Counted from the stretch's first letter, positions 1 through 8,777 are shown. The stretch is DNA of 10,618 bases from Ectocarpus siliculosus (GCA_000310025.1 FN649736.1:3702708-3713325), one strand, 5' to 3'. Numbers and translations are program-made. The notes: generated from the sequence alone by a model not told the origin.

Positions 1-28
1 TCGTCGGAACAGCGAGCGGGTGAATCAC

Positions 29-717
29 CTGCGGTACAAGGACCAGAGCAACTGGGAGTGGACAGGCCAGAGGAGCTGCCAAAGTATCCCGGAGGACAAG
101 GAAGCCGAACGCCGTCGACGCAGTAGTGCCCCGGCTCGCATTCCACCTGTGCGTTTTTCCGCCGCGGATCATGTCACGTCCCCGCCACGGTGCGGATTCG
201 GGCTACCGTAAGTTAATTCTTGCTGGGATACGAGCGAGACTGGGATAGTGCGCATGACGATATCGAGCCAGACTCGTCGCCACTACTGATGCCTTTTGGT
301 GCTTGGATGTTTGTCACGACCAACCAAGCCCCAGCTACTACACCCCCATCCTCTGAAGGCTCCGACGGACCAACAACCCGTGTCGCAAGCGAACGAGAAA
401 TATTCTCCTCGGTGCACGTCGCCGAGCACATGGTCGATGGTGGATATTGTCATATCTTCGCGTCTAGGACGTTACCCCAGCCCCACTCTCCATCATCCCT
501 GTGCCCGACGACTGTCCCTCATCCACAAACCCTGCGCAACACGCGGTCTTTCTGCCTGCGGGGAACCTACCTGCGTCGTTTGGGTCTCCGCGACGCCTAG
601 CCACGGATGCCTATCGACGTCTCCCACGCCGCCTCGTACGGTGTAGAAACCCTCAGATGCCGTTGTAGGGGCCGAAGAACCCTCGGGGCAGAATACGGAG
701 GCGTTGCCACAGACATG
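29..717 (-). CDS. Cysteine-rich ephrin-receptor-like (GCC2/GCC3-type) protein, two internal exons, partial
   Basis: Two minus-strand exons are visible. Exon 717-571 (49 codons) begins HVCGNASVFCPEGSS and ends ETQTTQ at a consensus CAG|GTAGGT donor. Exon 146-29 follows a cacag acceptor and reads VECEPGHYCVDGVRLPCPPG, then GYFGSSSGLSTPSCSGPCTA. Both junctions are phase 0, so the frame joins cleanly over a 424-nt intron. The spacing CEPGHYC-(7)-CPPGYFGSS-GLS-C-SGPC is the pattern of ephrin-receptor-like / GCC2-GCC3 repeats, which occur in large secreted or membrane proteins, many of them in stramenopiles; the cysteines would form disulphides outside the cell. The second exon probably stops at a GCAG|GTGATT donor (exon end 29), because the open frame beyond it (DSPARCSD) loses the usual YYC motif; the rest lies off the window. 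I see no upstream cysteine-rich exon, signal peptide or start, so the gene is either 5'-incomplete or has a very long upstream intron. The family is fairly sure; the specific role is unknown. Confidence 0.75.
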
Positions 718-1222
718 CTTCGCGGTGATCAGAGAGCGAGACGCCACGTAACCCAAGCCAGAGCGGTTGTTTCGGCGGGGGGCGGGGGGGGGGGGGGGGG
801 GGGGGTGTACTCATAGTCGTGCATGCCGTAGTCGTTAGACCATTGACCTCGCATCCCTACAAATCCGGGACGGAGCGTGGGGGAGGGTGGGTGGGGTACT
901 ATTATAATACGATGTTGCTTGGCTCAGTCATTCGAGAATAAAGCAGTATCGGTTGTATGCTGCAGCCTTCGTTCAGTAGCTCCTATAACAAATTGTGGCA
1001 ACAGCCATGACCAGCCGCTATAAGGTTTGCAGGGGATTCTCGAAATACGCTCGCTACGTTGTCTTAATAACCACTGGTAATTCTTTGTCGCGACAATGGA
1101 ACGGTCGAGTGCAGAACTTGGCCATCAACCGGATATCGAAATAAAACTGTCATAACCTGATCATCTATCCGATGTAGTCCACCGTGCGTGATGGATACCA
1201 AAAGAAAACCTAACTTTCCAAC
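718..1222. other. Non-coding stretch without recognised gene
   Basis: I read both strands here looking for further cysteine-rich exons upstream of the exon at 571-717 and for a 3' exon of the Gly/Lys-rich gene, and found neither with confidence. The stretch holds the long G run at 784-805 and otherwise mixed sequence with stops in every frame. It probably contains intron or intergenic DNA and the 3' flank of the Gly/Lys-rich gene. Confidence 0.5.
777..805. repeat. Poly-G tract (G6-C-G22)
   Basis: Six G, one C, then 22 consecutive G (784-805). On the strand of the neighbouring cysteine-rich gene it is a C run that ends about 60 nt upstream of the exon beginning at 717. Such a run can form G-quadruplex structure and is prone to length error in sequencing. 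Confidence 0.95.
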
Positions 1223-2271
1223 TCAGTCATTATTTACAACAGGCCTGTCTCCTGCCGCCCGCTGCTGCTGTTGCAAACAAGCGCGGGGTCAACCTTTGGC
1301 ATCCCTCGTCCGCGGCGTGGAAATACGTCAGTCTACACCCTACACACGAGGGAGCATGTGTTCTGGGTGTATGTAGGCATCCCTAGTACCAGGTACTGCA
1401 CAAAAGTTGTAGCCTTACCTTCATCATGCTTTCCACTTCTCCCTTTCGAGCGGCCTCCATCGCCGCGCGCTCGGCCTTCCGCTTCGACTTCGCCTGCTTG
1501 GCGGTCAGCTCCGCTGGCGCCGCCCCGCCCTTGCGCTCCCCTTTCCCCTTGCCGCCGCCCCCCTTGCCCTTGCCCGAGGACTCGGCGGCGGCGGCAGTAG
1601 CCTTGCCGCCTTTGCCGGTCCCCCCTGCCGCTCCAGCACCCTTGTTACCCCCATACGGTGAGAATCGTAAATCAGCAGAACCGACCATGGGTAGGGGTTT
1701 ATTATATGCTTTCAGGAGAAAGGTCTCGAAGATGTTGTATTCTTACAGAAGATGACCTGCGTGTTGTATGATATGCATGCATGTGTCGACTGTCGACCTT
1801 TACAGTGCTTGCTGTACTGTAGTCCGGAGTCCGGAGTATTGCGGGGTAACCGAGCGTCACATTCATTCACATTCCGTTCTGGGTTGTTTTTAGAAAGTAA
1901 ACAAACCTCACAGAAAGACTACTTGTACCCGTTCGAGATATAACCTCAGTCTTTGTTTTGTTTATTGCCCGATAAGTAGCAGCAGTGGTATGTATAGAGG
2001 AGGTTAATATGCTTGAACGTAAAAAAGTCTGGTAAACTTGAAAATGACAGCAGCAGCAGTATTCCACCCAAGTTGTACTTGTACATGGTTTCTACGAGCG
2101 TCCGGGCCGCTGGTTTGCTGGCCTTCGAATCAAATTTTCAAATGACAATCCCCTTTCACGCATACATCTCACCTTCCCACCCTGAGCCTCATTGCTAGCA
2201 CCCTTTACTTTAGATCCCTTCCCGCCTCCCGACCCCTTAGCCTTGCTTCCCTTTCCCGAAAACCCGCTCAT
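1223..2271 (-). CDS. Small Gly/Lys-rich basic protein of unknown function, spliced
   Basis: I do not recognise this protein. Exon 1 (2271-2173, 33 codons) starts MSGFSGKGSKAKGSGGGKGS and ends AAG|GTGAGA. Exon 2 (1640-1419, 74 codons) follows a taacaag acceptor, carries Gly/Lys/Ala-rich sequence such as SGKGKGGGGKGKGERKGG, then a charged, probably helical segment KQAKSKRKAERAAMEAARKG, and ends VESMMK at AAG|GTAAGG. Both junctions are phase 0 and both donors fit the consensus. A possible last exon (1267-1223) after a tttgcaacag acceptor would add QQRAAGDRPVVNND and a TGA, giving about 121 residues; this exon is weak. Met at 2271 is chosen as start because it opens the Gly/Lys pattern, but the frame stays open upstream for roughly 30 more codons, so the start is uncertain. 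The composition suggests a nucleic-acid- or ribosome-associated disordered protein; that is inference only. I see no signal peptide or membrane segment. The gene lies on the same strand as the cysteine-rich gene but need not be related to it. Confidence 0.55.
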
Positions 2272-3475
2272 CCCTGCACCTGATGCCCCTGCTGTGCACC
2301 TTCCTGGAGCTGGTGATGCCCAACTCTCAATCCGTAGGGGGCCGCCAACTGTGGCAAATAAGGGTAGTCACATCATTTTGTCTACATTCACGGAGCCACT
2401 GGGTGAAATACCTATCCTGCCCTGCGGGATCCTGCCATCACGGTGTATGGAACATGTCATATACGACAATGGTCACAAGTAGCTGGGGCACGGCATTTAT
2501 CCGGCCACCGTGCGTAGGGGCGCTTGCGAGGGTGGCGCTGAATGTCTAATGTGGGGGTTTCGCATCGTGCAAGATGGGTGTTCGGTAGGGGGCGGTAGGT
2601 GCCGCCTTCAATTCGCGCCCCCCCGGCAGTCTTGTCTTGCCGCAACTCACAGTCTCGTGTATCACTTTCCGTCTCTCCGTCTCTGGCCACCCCAACACGC
2701 AATCCGATCACAACAGAAGAATGTAGCGGCAGGTGATACATCGGTTGCTTGCATACGCGTCGATCTTTGTAAACTTCGCCACTAACAACTGACTCTCTGC
2801 GTGACGTTCATTCATGAAAAAAAATCTATGGAGCGCCCGAGATGTCCCCGGGTAGATAAGATTGTTACTGCGCCTGCCTGTAGTAGAGCGACAGGTGGAA
2901 GAAACGCATACACACATGTTCGTGACGCTCGTTCCTCACACAGAATATCCGTCGGTAAAAAAGGTGTGGGTGCATGGCTTACATGCGTCCCTGTGGGTGC
3001 GTAAAATTTGTTGGATACTTTCTGAGAGCGTGTTCTGGCTGGGAGTGGGAGCCTTTTAGCCTCTTTAGATTCTGGGTGCGCCAAGTATGTACTGTAAGAG
3101 TTTTATTCTGCAGTTCAAGGTTATGGGTGCGTTATGTACGGTACCAGGCTTATTGATGGCTTATTGATATGGTCGAGCTGGATCTGAATTGTAGGCGTGG
3201 TACAGCAGCTGAAGCACCGGTACTCGTACCGTCACCCTGGTCTGCGAATGACTGCAGCTGCTGCTGTTGTGGTGTTTGGAAAATGTCTGTTCCCACGTCC
3301 CGCGTGCTACGTAGACTGTAGACTATTCCGAGTAGTAACGATGAACGATGGGAGTATCCGCACCACAACCCCCAGCTCTAACACAATGCCCGGCGTGCTT
3401 CTACATTGATTGGGCAGGTCTCCTTCTCTTAAGCTGTTAAGCCATGTTCCGTGGCAGAGGGGAATAAAGTATGCA
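2272..3475. other. Intergenic stretch, no gene recognised
   Basis: Short open frames exist on both strands (for example minus 2741-2457 and minus 3084-2812), but none shows a domain, a consistent composition or good splice borders, and they overlap one another. The minus-strand part next to 2271 should hold the promoter or leader of the Gly/Lys-rich gene; I could not place a clear core promoter. A small perfect tandem duplication lies at 3147-3168. The end next to 3476 would be the 5' flank of the ankyrin pseudogene. Confidence 0.5.
3147..3168. repeat. Perfect 11-bp tandem duplication
   Basis: The unit ggcttattgat occurs twice, head to tail, without mismatch. It looks like a small slippage or repair duplication; no function is suggested. 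Confidence 0.9.
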
Positions 3476-4752
3476 ATGTTCAATGACTCACAGCTACTGC
3501 ACAAGGTGGTGAACGGGGACTTGCCGGGTGTCCAGGAGTTGGTGAATGCTGGAGTGAGTGTAAACGGCAATCTTCGCCCCCTGCGAGACATCCCGCTCAT
3601 CCTCGCAACCGTGGAAGGTCATATCCGCATCGCTAAGTTTCTGATCGCAAGAGGAGCCAACCTAGAGTCGGCCTGCCTTGAAGACGTTGGAAACGAAAAT
3701 GGAGAAATGTCCGCGAGGAAAGGGACGCGCGCACTTCATCTTTCCTCCAGCCCTGAAATGACCTCTGTGTTGCTGAAGGCTGGGGCATGTCTCAACGCCA
3801 CGGACGCGGACGGGTGCACCTCTCTCGTACGAACTGGCGGTGGGGATGGTACGAGAGCTGCTCAAGGGAAATGCCGACCCCAGGTTGACCACTAAGGACG
3901 GAAAGATGGCTCTGCACTTGGCCGTGGGGGCCGGGAACATCGACGCAGTCTCGTGCCTGTTTAGACGCTGCGCCGGAAACGCTGAATCACCCGGCGCTAG
4001 AATACCACATCACTCCTCTATGCTTCGCAGCGATGGGAGGGTATGTCGCTCTCGCCGACATGCTAATATCCAGGGGTGCAAGGACCAGGCCTTTGATCGC
4101 AACGATAGGGCGGCACAACATCTCGTGCCCGCTGCTGTACGCGGCTGTGGCCTCTCTGCAAGAGAAATCCGTGGAGCTCATTGTTGACAAAGGGATGGAT
4201 GCTGTTGGAGGGATCGCCTCTGTCCCTGCTGCTCTGCTCGCAGCGGCGCAGTTCGGCCTTGCCAACGTCGTGAGGATGCTCATTGGTGTGCAAGGCCAGG
4301 GCAGGCAGGAATACTACTGGTAGTCAAATTTGTTGCATTTGGGATGGCGCGTGCTGACCGTCGCCGCTGGGTTCAACTCCCTTGAGGTAGTCATCCTCCT
4401 TTTGCAGGCCGGGGCAAACGAAGGTGCACTCGACGAAGGTGGGAAACTCGCCGTGGACTCTATCGGATCGCTGGTGAGAAGCTCGAACCACGTGACGGAC
4501 AGCCCCGTACCAGTATCAACCGCGAGAAGGGACACAAGGGTGAGGGATCCAGTGAGGGAGGCCCGCATTCGTTCCACGTTGAGGCACGGCCCAGCGTTCC
4601 GAGCTCGATCGTGGTTGTGGCCCCCCACCGTGCAAGGCGGCGTAACTGCCTCAACTGTTGCTCGTGGTGACACGGCGGCGGCAAAACGAACGGCGTGTGT
4701 CCGTCTACAGAAAGGCACAAGGTTCTTCGCCAAGCTCGTCCTCGAGAGGTGA
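3476..4752 (+). pseudogene. Ankyrin-repeat protein gene, broken by two frameshifts and an in-frame stop
   Basis: Ankyrin repeats run through three reading frames in the right order. Frame A (from Met at 3476) has LLHKVVNGDLPGVQELVNAG, then GHIRIAKFLIARGANLES and MTSVLLKAGACLNATDADG. Near 3815-3825 the pattern jumps to frame B (MVRELLKGNADPRLTTKDGK, MALHLAVGAGNIDAVSCL), consistent with +1 or -2 nt. Near 3959-3964 it jumps to frame C, consistent with one extra T, continuing GGYVALADMLISRGARTR and NVVRMLIGVQ. Frame C meets TAG at 4321-4323 and then goes on with further repeat sequence (LEVVILLLQAGANEGALDEG) and a basic tail with RARSWLWP, ending at TGA 4750-4752. Ankyrin repeats are protein-binding scaffolds, with no enzyme activity. 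The sequence resembles the large ankyrin families of brown algae, from memory and not checked. The shifts are one or two nucleotides, too small for introns. Three separate lesions favour a true pseudogene over sequencing error. An upstream exon before 3476 is possible. Confidence 0.8.
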
Positions 4753-5511
4753 GGGACGGGAGGGGGGGGCGTGGCAGCTTGACTTTCCGCTCCAGCGGCC
4801 ATGTGTTTTCAAGAGCAGTGCGCGTCGTTAATAACGCCGCCTTAATTTGTTTTTAGTGCTATTGTCATGAAACCTAAGCCTAGAAGACCACCGGTTGGTG
4901 TTTCAACCGTGCACGCGTTGTGTAAGGACCGTCAGCCATTGCCGGGTGCCTGCACCTGGTTCATGGTTTGGCGTGTTTCAGTCGAACGCCACCCTCCCCG
5001 CCACATTTTGAAATCGCGAAAACGCACACATTTGCTATATAAACATGATGGAACACACACACGTCGATGGTGAATTGTTGTTGTTCATGGCACTGGCTCC
5101 CCCGCAAGGCGACCGTGCTCGAGTAGGTGTCAGGTTTAGGGTTGAGGCAACAAGTCGTCGTTCTTCGTCTCTGAAGAAGTACAGATAACGCCGCCACGTA
5201 CATATGACACCTCTTATCGTGTCTTGCGCAACCCTCGAGTCTTTGTTGGCCGCCCTAAACCGAGCACGTGTTCTTGTTTGCCAAGTTCTGATGTCGGCCA
5301 GGGACATCTATGCTACTTTGTCGCGGGTCTTGTTAATACTTTGATAGCGAGTGCCCCATGTTGGACAATCGTCCTGCCCAGCTGGTGTTCCATATTGTTA
5401 TCCGTAGATTTTACATTCAACCCACTGCCTGTCTACACCATCAGCCTGAGGACCCTGACGGGCTGCAGGACTGTGTGGTTCAACCGCATCTGCTTTCCCG
5501 ATCATTCTCAT
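4753..5511. other. Intergenic stretch, no gene recognised
   Basis: This is the 3' flank of the ankyrin pseudogene followed by mixed sequence. Open frames on both strands (for example minus 5307-5035 and plus 5224-5574) overlap each other and carry no recognisable domain. A TATA-like tatataaa sits near 5036-5043 with no credible gene after it. Confidence 0.45.
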
Positions 5512-5829
5512 TTACAACCAACAAAAATGAACATCGACCAACACTTGAACAAACAAAGCGCACGGGACCGTTGAACATCCATTACAATCATCTTGGTCCA
5601 CAAGGGTTACGTTGGGCTTCGCTACCCTCCCCGCTCTACCGACAGCCGGGTTAGTTAGGGGCACTCCCGACGGAGCACGATCTACCCGCTCTGTTGTGAT
5701 CCTCTCCAGCGAAACCCACGAACCTACCACGAGTTCATCCGGGTCTCCACTGTACTTTTCCAACGGCAGCTTCATGCTGCGGGTGCTATGGTTTTCCTCA
5801 AACTGCCCACGGTGATCGTCGTACCGCCG
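5512..5829 (-). CDS. Unidentified open frame, possibly a transposon-derived or exon fragment
   Basis: The minus-strand frame is open from about 5841 to its stop at 5512. Its upstream half reads like real protein: RGQFEENHSTRSMKLPLEKY followed by SGDPDELVVGSWVSLERITT, a hydrophilic, charged run with few low-complexity traits. The half nearest the stop (CALFVQVLVDVHFCWL) looks like translated intron or chance sequence, so if coding it may be an exon ending earlier; possible donors such as GTGGTAGGT exist. The phrase LPLEKYSGDPDE recalls Gag-type segments of retroelements, but I cannot name a family and found no reverse transcriptase, protease or LTR nearby. It could equally be chance. Confidence 0.2.
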   Translation of the reverse strand, partial: RRYDDHRGQFEENHSTRSMKLPLEKYSGDPDELVVGSWVSLERITTERVDRAPSGVPLTNPAVGRAGRVAKPNVTLVDQDDCNGCSTVPCALFVQVLVDVHFCWL

Positions 5830-5980
5830 AGTTTAGGGCTCCGTTCTTCTGTTAAGCCCCAGGTTTAAAACATCGGGTGCTTATTCTTAAGGGGGTTGAA
5901 GAACAAGTTACTTCGTTGCTGGTTCTGTTTTCATGCTTAAATCCAATATATAGAAAGAAAACCACCTTCCTGCCGTCTAG

Positions 5981-6442
5981 ATGTTCCACATTCTACTGTT
6001 GTCGGTAGAGGACACCATGAAGAGGCGTTCAGGTGTGCTACTGGAGCGGAAATATCGAAGGTCGCCGCGGCAGTCTCTGAAAACAGTCCGTAATCTGCAC
6101 CGGAACCCAACTTTTGTCACAGCCGTGCTCACCGCCAAGGACCGCAAACCCCTGAACGGTGGGTCGTCAGGTGTAGCTAGTGGGATCAGCTACAGTAAAC
6201 AAATAGTTCAGGAGATTGGGGTCAATGGTGTCGGGCACAAGCAGTACAAGACATTGAGTGTCGGTCAACTTTGGTTAATTTCCGGAGATCGTAGGTCGCT
6301 ACTACTACGACCCTCGATATCACCACCCAAGAAGCGATTTGTGCACGCCAACACACACAGCACCGATAAGGTGTCCTCTGGTGATCTCAGAATATTCCTT
6401 ATTAGAACGCCTGCCGTTCTGGCTCTATTGACTTGGATTTAG
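5981..6442 (+). CDS. Unidentified 153-residue open frame, possibly chance
   Basis: An ATG-initiated, unspliced frame of 153 codons, among the longest uninterrupted frames in the window. It is basic in the first third (MKRRSGVLLERKYRRSPRQS) and Ser/Lys-rich later, and ends LLTWI. No domain, signal peptide or repeat is recognisable. There is no supporting neighbour and no clear promoter. The composition is plausible for a protein but equally for random DNA of middling GC content. Kept as a low-confidence candidate because nothing else explains the stretch. Confidence 0.15.
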   Translation: MFHILLLSVEDTMKRRSGVLLERKYRRSPRQSLKTVRNLHRNPTFVTAVLTAKDRKPLNGGSSGVASGISYSKQIVQEIGVNGVGHKQYKTLSVGQLWLISGDRRSLLLRPSISPPKKRFVHANTHSTDKVSSGDLRIFLIRTPAVLALLTWI

Positions 6443-7983
6443 ACCGGTGTGAATTTTTATGTTGATTTCAAAGGAGGCGTGTGGAGGTAGACGCGTGAAA
6501 TGTGTGTTTTGAGCCGCCCTGTGTGAGAATTGCCGATTTCCGTTTTTCCCGAAGCCTTCGGACTGGTCTTTGTGTGTCTCGTGGTGTGCGTTTTCTGGTG
6601 CTATTCCGTTTCTTTCAAAATCACTCAACGTCAAAATCGCCTGTTGCCTGACGCGCCGGCGCGGTCAGTCTGTAGACATCGATTCCTCACTCCCCCGAAA
6701 AATTCTTATTTTGAAGCTTCGCTATTCACTTTCCGTATGATGACAGGTACACGCTCAGAAGCGGTGAGACAGGGAGGAGGCGGAGCGCTCCCGAGGCCTC
6801 GGTCATAGGATTTCTCTCAAAAGCAGTTCAGTCAAGGCCATCATTGATGTGGCTATCTCTTGCTATTTAGCGACTCGGCGGATTCGCTACTCCTCACGAT
6901 AGATGCCAACGCCATACCCACCCGTGGCCAAGAGGATACGTTCTTGTGTGTACAGATGGAGGGAATAGGCGAGGGGTCAACAACCTTTTTCCCAAAGGTG
7001 TTGCAGCAGTAGTGCTGGTACTTTTCTATCAGTAAGTAAAACGCTCGCCAGGAAAATAAACGAAGCGTGGATTAGGCATCATCATAATGATATTTTTTTT
7101 TGTAGTTGAAGTATCTTTTGTACATTCTTTGTCGAATGTACAGCATATGCTTGCTCTCATCTCAAACCGTGGCAGGTGACAAAAGATGTCTCGCCACGCT
7201 GTATATGATGTTCGAGCAATAATAAAATGTAATAATGTATACATCACATTTATTTGGGCCCTTACGTAGTGAGCAACAGAGTACGACGACCACCACCCTG
7301 ATCGTGTTCTGTATTAAATAACAATCAGTAACAATTTGCACGGGATGGATGCAATTTCTTCGGTTCGGGTGGTTGTTGTTGTGGTATTTTGTATGAAGGC
7401 AATAGGGCGGGTAGGTAGATACGCCTGCAGTAGGATCGAGTGCATACTTGATTGCAAATGCGCAGATAGCGCCCGCTTAAAACCTCTAGGTTTGGCCGAG
7501 GCTGGGGCTTTAGTTACAAAAATAAAGAATGGCCGCCATTCATTTTGAGGAAAGTAGCTTTTTCGTGTAGGGGTTTAACCCGGGCGTGCATATGGTACAT
7601 ACATACTCAATTTCTCAAGTTTTGATATGTATGATGTTGAGGATTGCTGTCTGTTGTTGTGTCGTATAGTATTCATACAAAAAAAGAGGCCGATCGGGGG
7701 GGGGGGTGGACGAATGAATGACCAGGTCGCGGACACACACACGATGAACGATGAATGAAAATTTAAAATGTATTTATTTGCTGTCTGTGTGGCTTCGTAA
7801 CAAGGATCCTTCTCAGACATTTTTCTTTGTATGGGAGTTCAATGACCAATGATACTCCGCCTTCGAACTTGAGCTAATGGCTTTTTTCCCGTGCAGGTCA
7901 TGGATGGGCGTGTTGCAGTTCATGGATGGGTGTTCTACAGGACATGATGAAAAGAAAAATAAAGTTAAAAGGTTGCGCGACTC

Positions 7984-7985
<2 letters not shown>
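6443..7985. other. Long intergenic stretch, no gene recognised
   Basis: Becomes AT-richer after about 7000, with several AATAAA-like words and short A, T and G runs (11 G at 7696-7706). No open frame shows a domain on either strand. An imperfect 22-bp duplication lies at 7896-7939. The stretch may include untranslated ends of genes not visible here. Confidence 0.45.
7896..7939. repeat. Imperfect 22-bp tandem duplication
   Basis: Two adjacent units share tcatggatggg followed by gtgtt, with small differences between copies. No function is suggested; it resembles a replication-slippage product. Confidence 0.7.

Positions 7986-8014
<29 letters not shown>
7986..8014. repeat. (CGT)n / (GAC)n trinucleotide microsatellite
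   Basis: About 9.7 uninterrupted CGT units on the plus strand, reading (GAC)n on the minus strand. On the minus strand it is bordered by a tttattttctgag acceptor-like tract on one side and a GTGAGT donor-like word on the other. Confidence 0.95.
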
Positions 8015-8016
<2 letters not shown>

Positions 8017-8258
8017 TCAGAAAATAAATTCAATCATGGCCTCGTCCGCCCGTGAACCCTAGCCTTGTTGTCATTTCCAGTTTCAATTATCGAAGGGGCA
8101 AGAGCAAAACTTCTATTTTGGAGATTCCGTGCCATCGTTCCCATCTGTGCTGGATGGATGTGAATGTGTTGCAACGAGGAAGAAAGGCGCAGGAATTTCA
8201 TCGGGAAACAAACAACCCGAAAAAAAAAACACGCAAAAAAAAAAAGGGAGAGGTTGTC

Positions 8259-8264
8259 AAAAAA
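8259..8264 (-). terminator. Pol III T-run terminator of tRNA-Met copy 1
   Basis: Six T on the minus strand, beginning four bases (GCAC) after the end of the tRNA body once the discriminator is counted in that group. This is the usual RNA polymerase III stop signal and implies a very short 3' trailer. Confidence 0.8.
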
Positions 8265-8350
8265 GTGCGGGGATAGAGAGGCTCGAACTCTCGACCTTCT
8301 GCTTATGAGACAAACGCTCTAGCCAACTGAGCTATATCCCCCCCGCACGT
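8260..8350 (-). repeat. 91-bp block, copy 1, containing a tRNA-Met gene
   Basis: This block is identical base for base to 8778-8868. It holds the whole tRNA plus a short leader and trailer and five bases of the T run. Similarity ends abruptly at both edges; the flanks of the two copies are unrelated. Confidence 0.9.
8268..8341 (-). tRNA. tRNA-Met (CAU), elongator type, copy 1
   Basis: The minus strand folds into a full cloverleaf of 73 nt plus discriminator. The acceptor is GGGGATA/TATCCCC, the D-arm GCTC-AGTTGGCTA-GAGC, the anticodon arm TTTGT-CTCATAA-GCAGA with two G-U pairs, the variable loop AGGTC, and the T-arm GAGAG-TTCGAGC-CTCTC. The anticodon CAT reads AUG. A regular TTCGAGC T-loop and a G1-C72 pair point to the elongator rather than the initiator Met tRNA. 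There is no intron and no encoded CCA, as usual for nuclear genes. Internal promoter boxes are present (A box TAGCTCAGTTGG, B box around GAGTTCGAGCC). Oddly, the base after the acceptor stem (discriminator) is G, whereas Met tRNAs normally have A73. Flanking GTGC and GCAC can pair and extend the acceptor stem in the precursor. Confidence 0.93.
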
Positions 8351-8777
8351 GGTTATTTGCTAGAAAAAAATTATAAAATATGAACTCTACCGCTATATCG
8401 GGAAAATGATCGTTCAACAGCAGTTAGTGCAACGCAGAAATTTCTGCATGCTGCTGCGTGTCTGCTATCGATCTCAAGCTACGCTGCTCAATGTACGTGT
8501 AGAGAGTGGTAAGAGAGGGGTCCTCCATCCACCAGCCGTATCCGTGGCTTCGCGGTCTCTTGATCGAAAGAAAAAAAACGCTTTTGAGGAGCGGTTGGCG
8601 AAGATCCGTGACGACGCATCATCATGTCGATCGATGTAAAATACATACATGCTGCTAGATGGACTACATCCAACATAACAAGATCTTCATACTTTTGCAG
8701 CAGATGTACTTTCGTAGCGTACATTCCGAGCGAATATTAATTAATAGCCGGATGAATATAGCAAACTCGATTTGAGC
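8351..8777. other. Spacer between the two tRNA genes
   Basis: The spacer carries an open plus-strand frame (8406-8639, 77 codons) with no recognisable domain, which I take as chance. No third tRNA copy or tRNA fragment is visible. AT-rich tracts near 8365-8390 and 8735-8760 lie next to the tRNA blocks. Confidence 0.5.

Noticed and set aside
220-600. Plus-strand open frame of 126 codons
   Set aside because: It lies across the intron and exon of the minus-strand cysteine-rich gene, has no ATG start at its beginning and no domain; it is a shadow frame.
1426-1755. Plus-strand Pro/Ala-rich frame of 109 codons
   Set aside because: It is the antisense shadow of the Gly/Lys-rich exon; Gly/Lys codons read backwards give Pro/Leu/Phe-rich nonsense.
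2964-3131. Spaced copies of tgggtgcg as a possible repeat array or CRISPR-like structure
   Set aside because: Only four short, imperfect words with irregular spacing (27 to about 80 bp); GT-rich chance similarity is enough.
3811-3966. The ankyrin frame changes as introns or programmed ribosomal frameshifts
   Set aside because: The shifts are one or two bases, too small for introns, and no slippery heptamer with a downstream structure is evident at either site; an in-frame stop follows further on.
4369-4381. B-box-like gggttcaactcc suggesting a third tRNA
   Set aside because: No cloverleaf or A box fits around it and it lies within recognisable ankyrin sequence.
4314-4802. Minus-strand frame of 162 codons
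   Set aside because: It is opposite the last ankyrin repeats and tail, which are recognisable on the plus strand; no domain is seen in the antisense frame.
5036-5043. TATA-like tatataaa
   Set aside because: No credible coding or RNA gene starts downstream within a sensible distance.
7480-7516. Similarity between tttggccgaggctgggg here and tttggccgaggatgggg near 10384
   Set aside because: The match is 16 of 17 bases with no extension on either side, so it is not evidence of a dispersed repeat.
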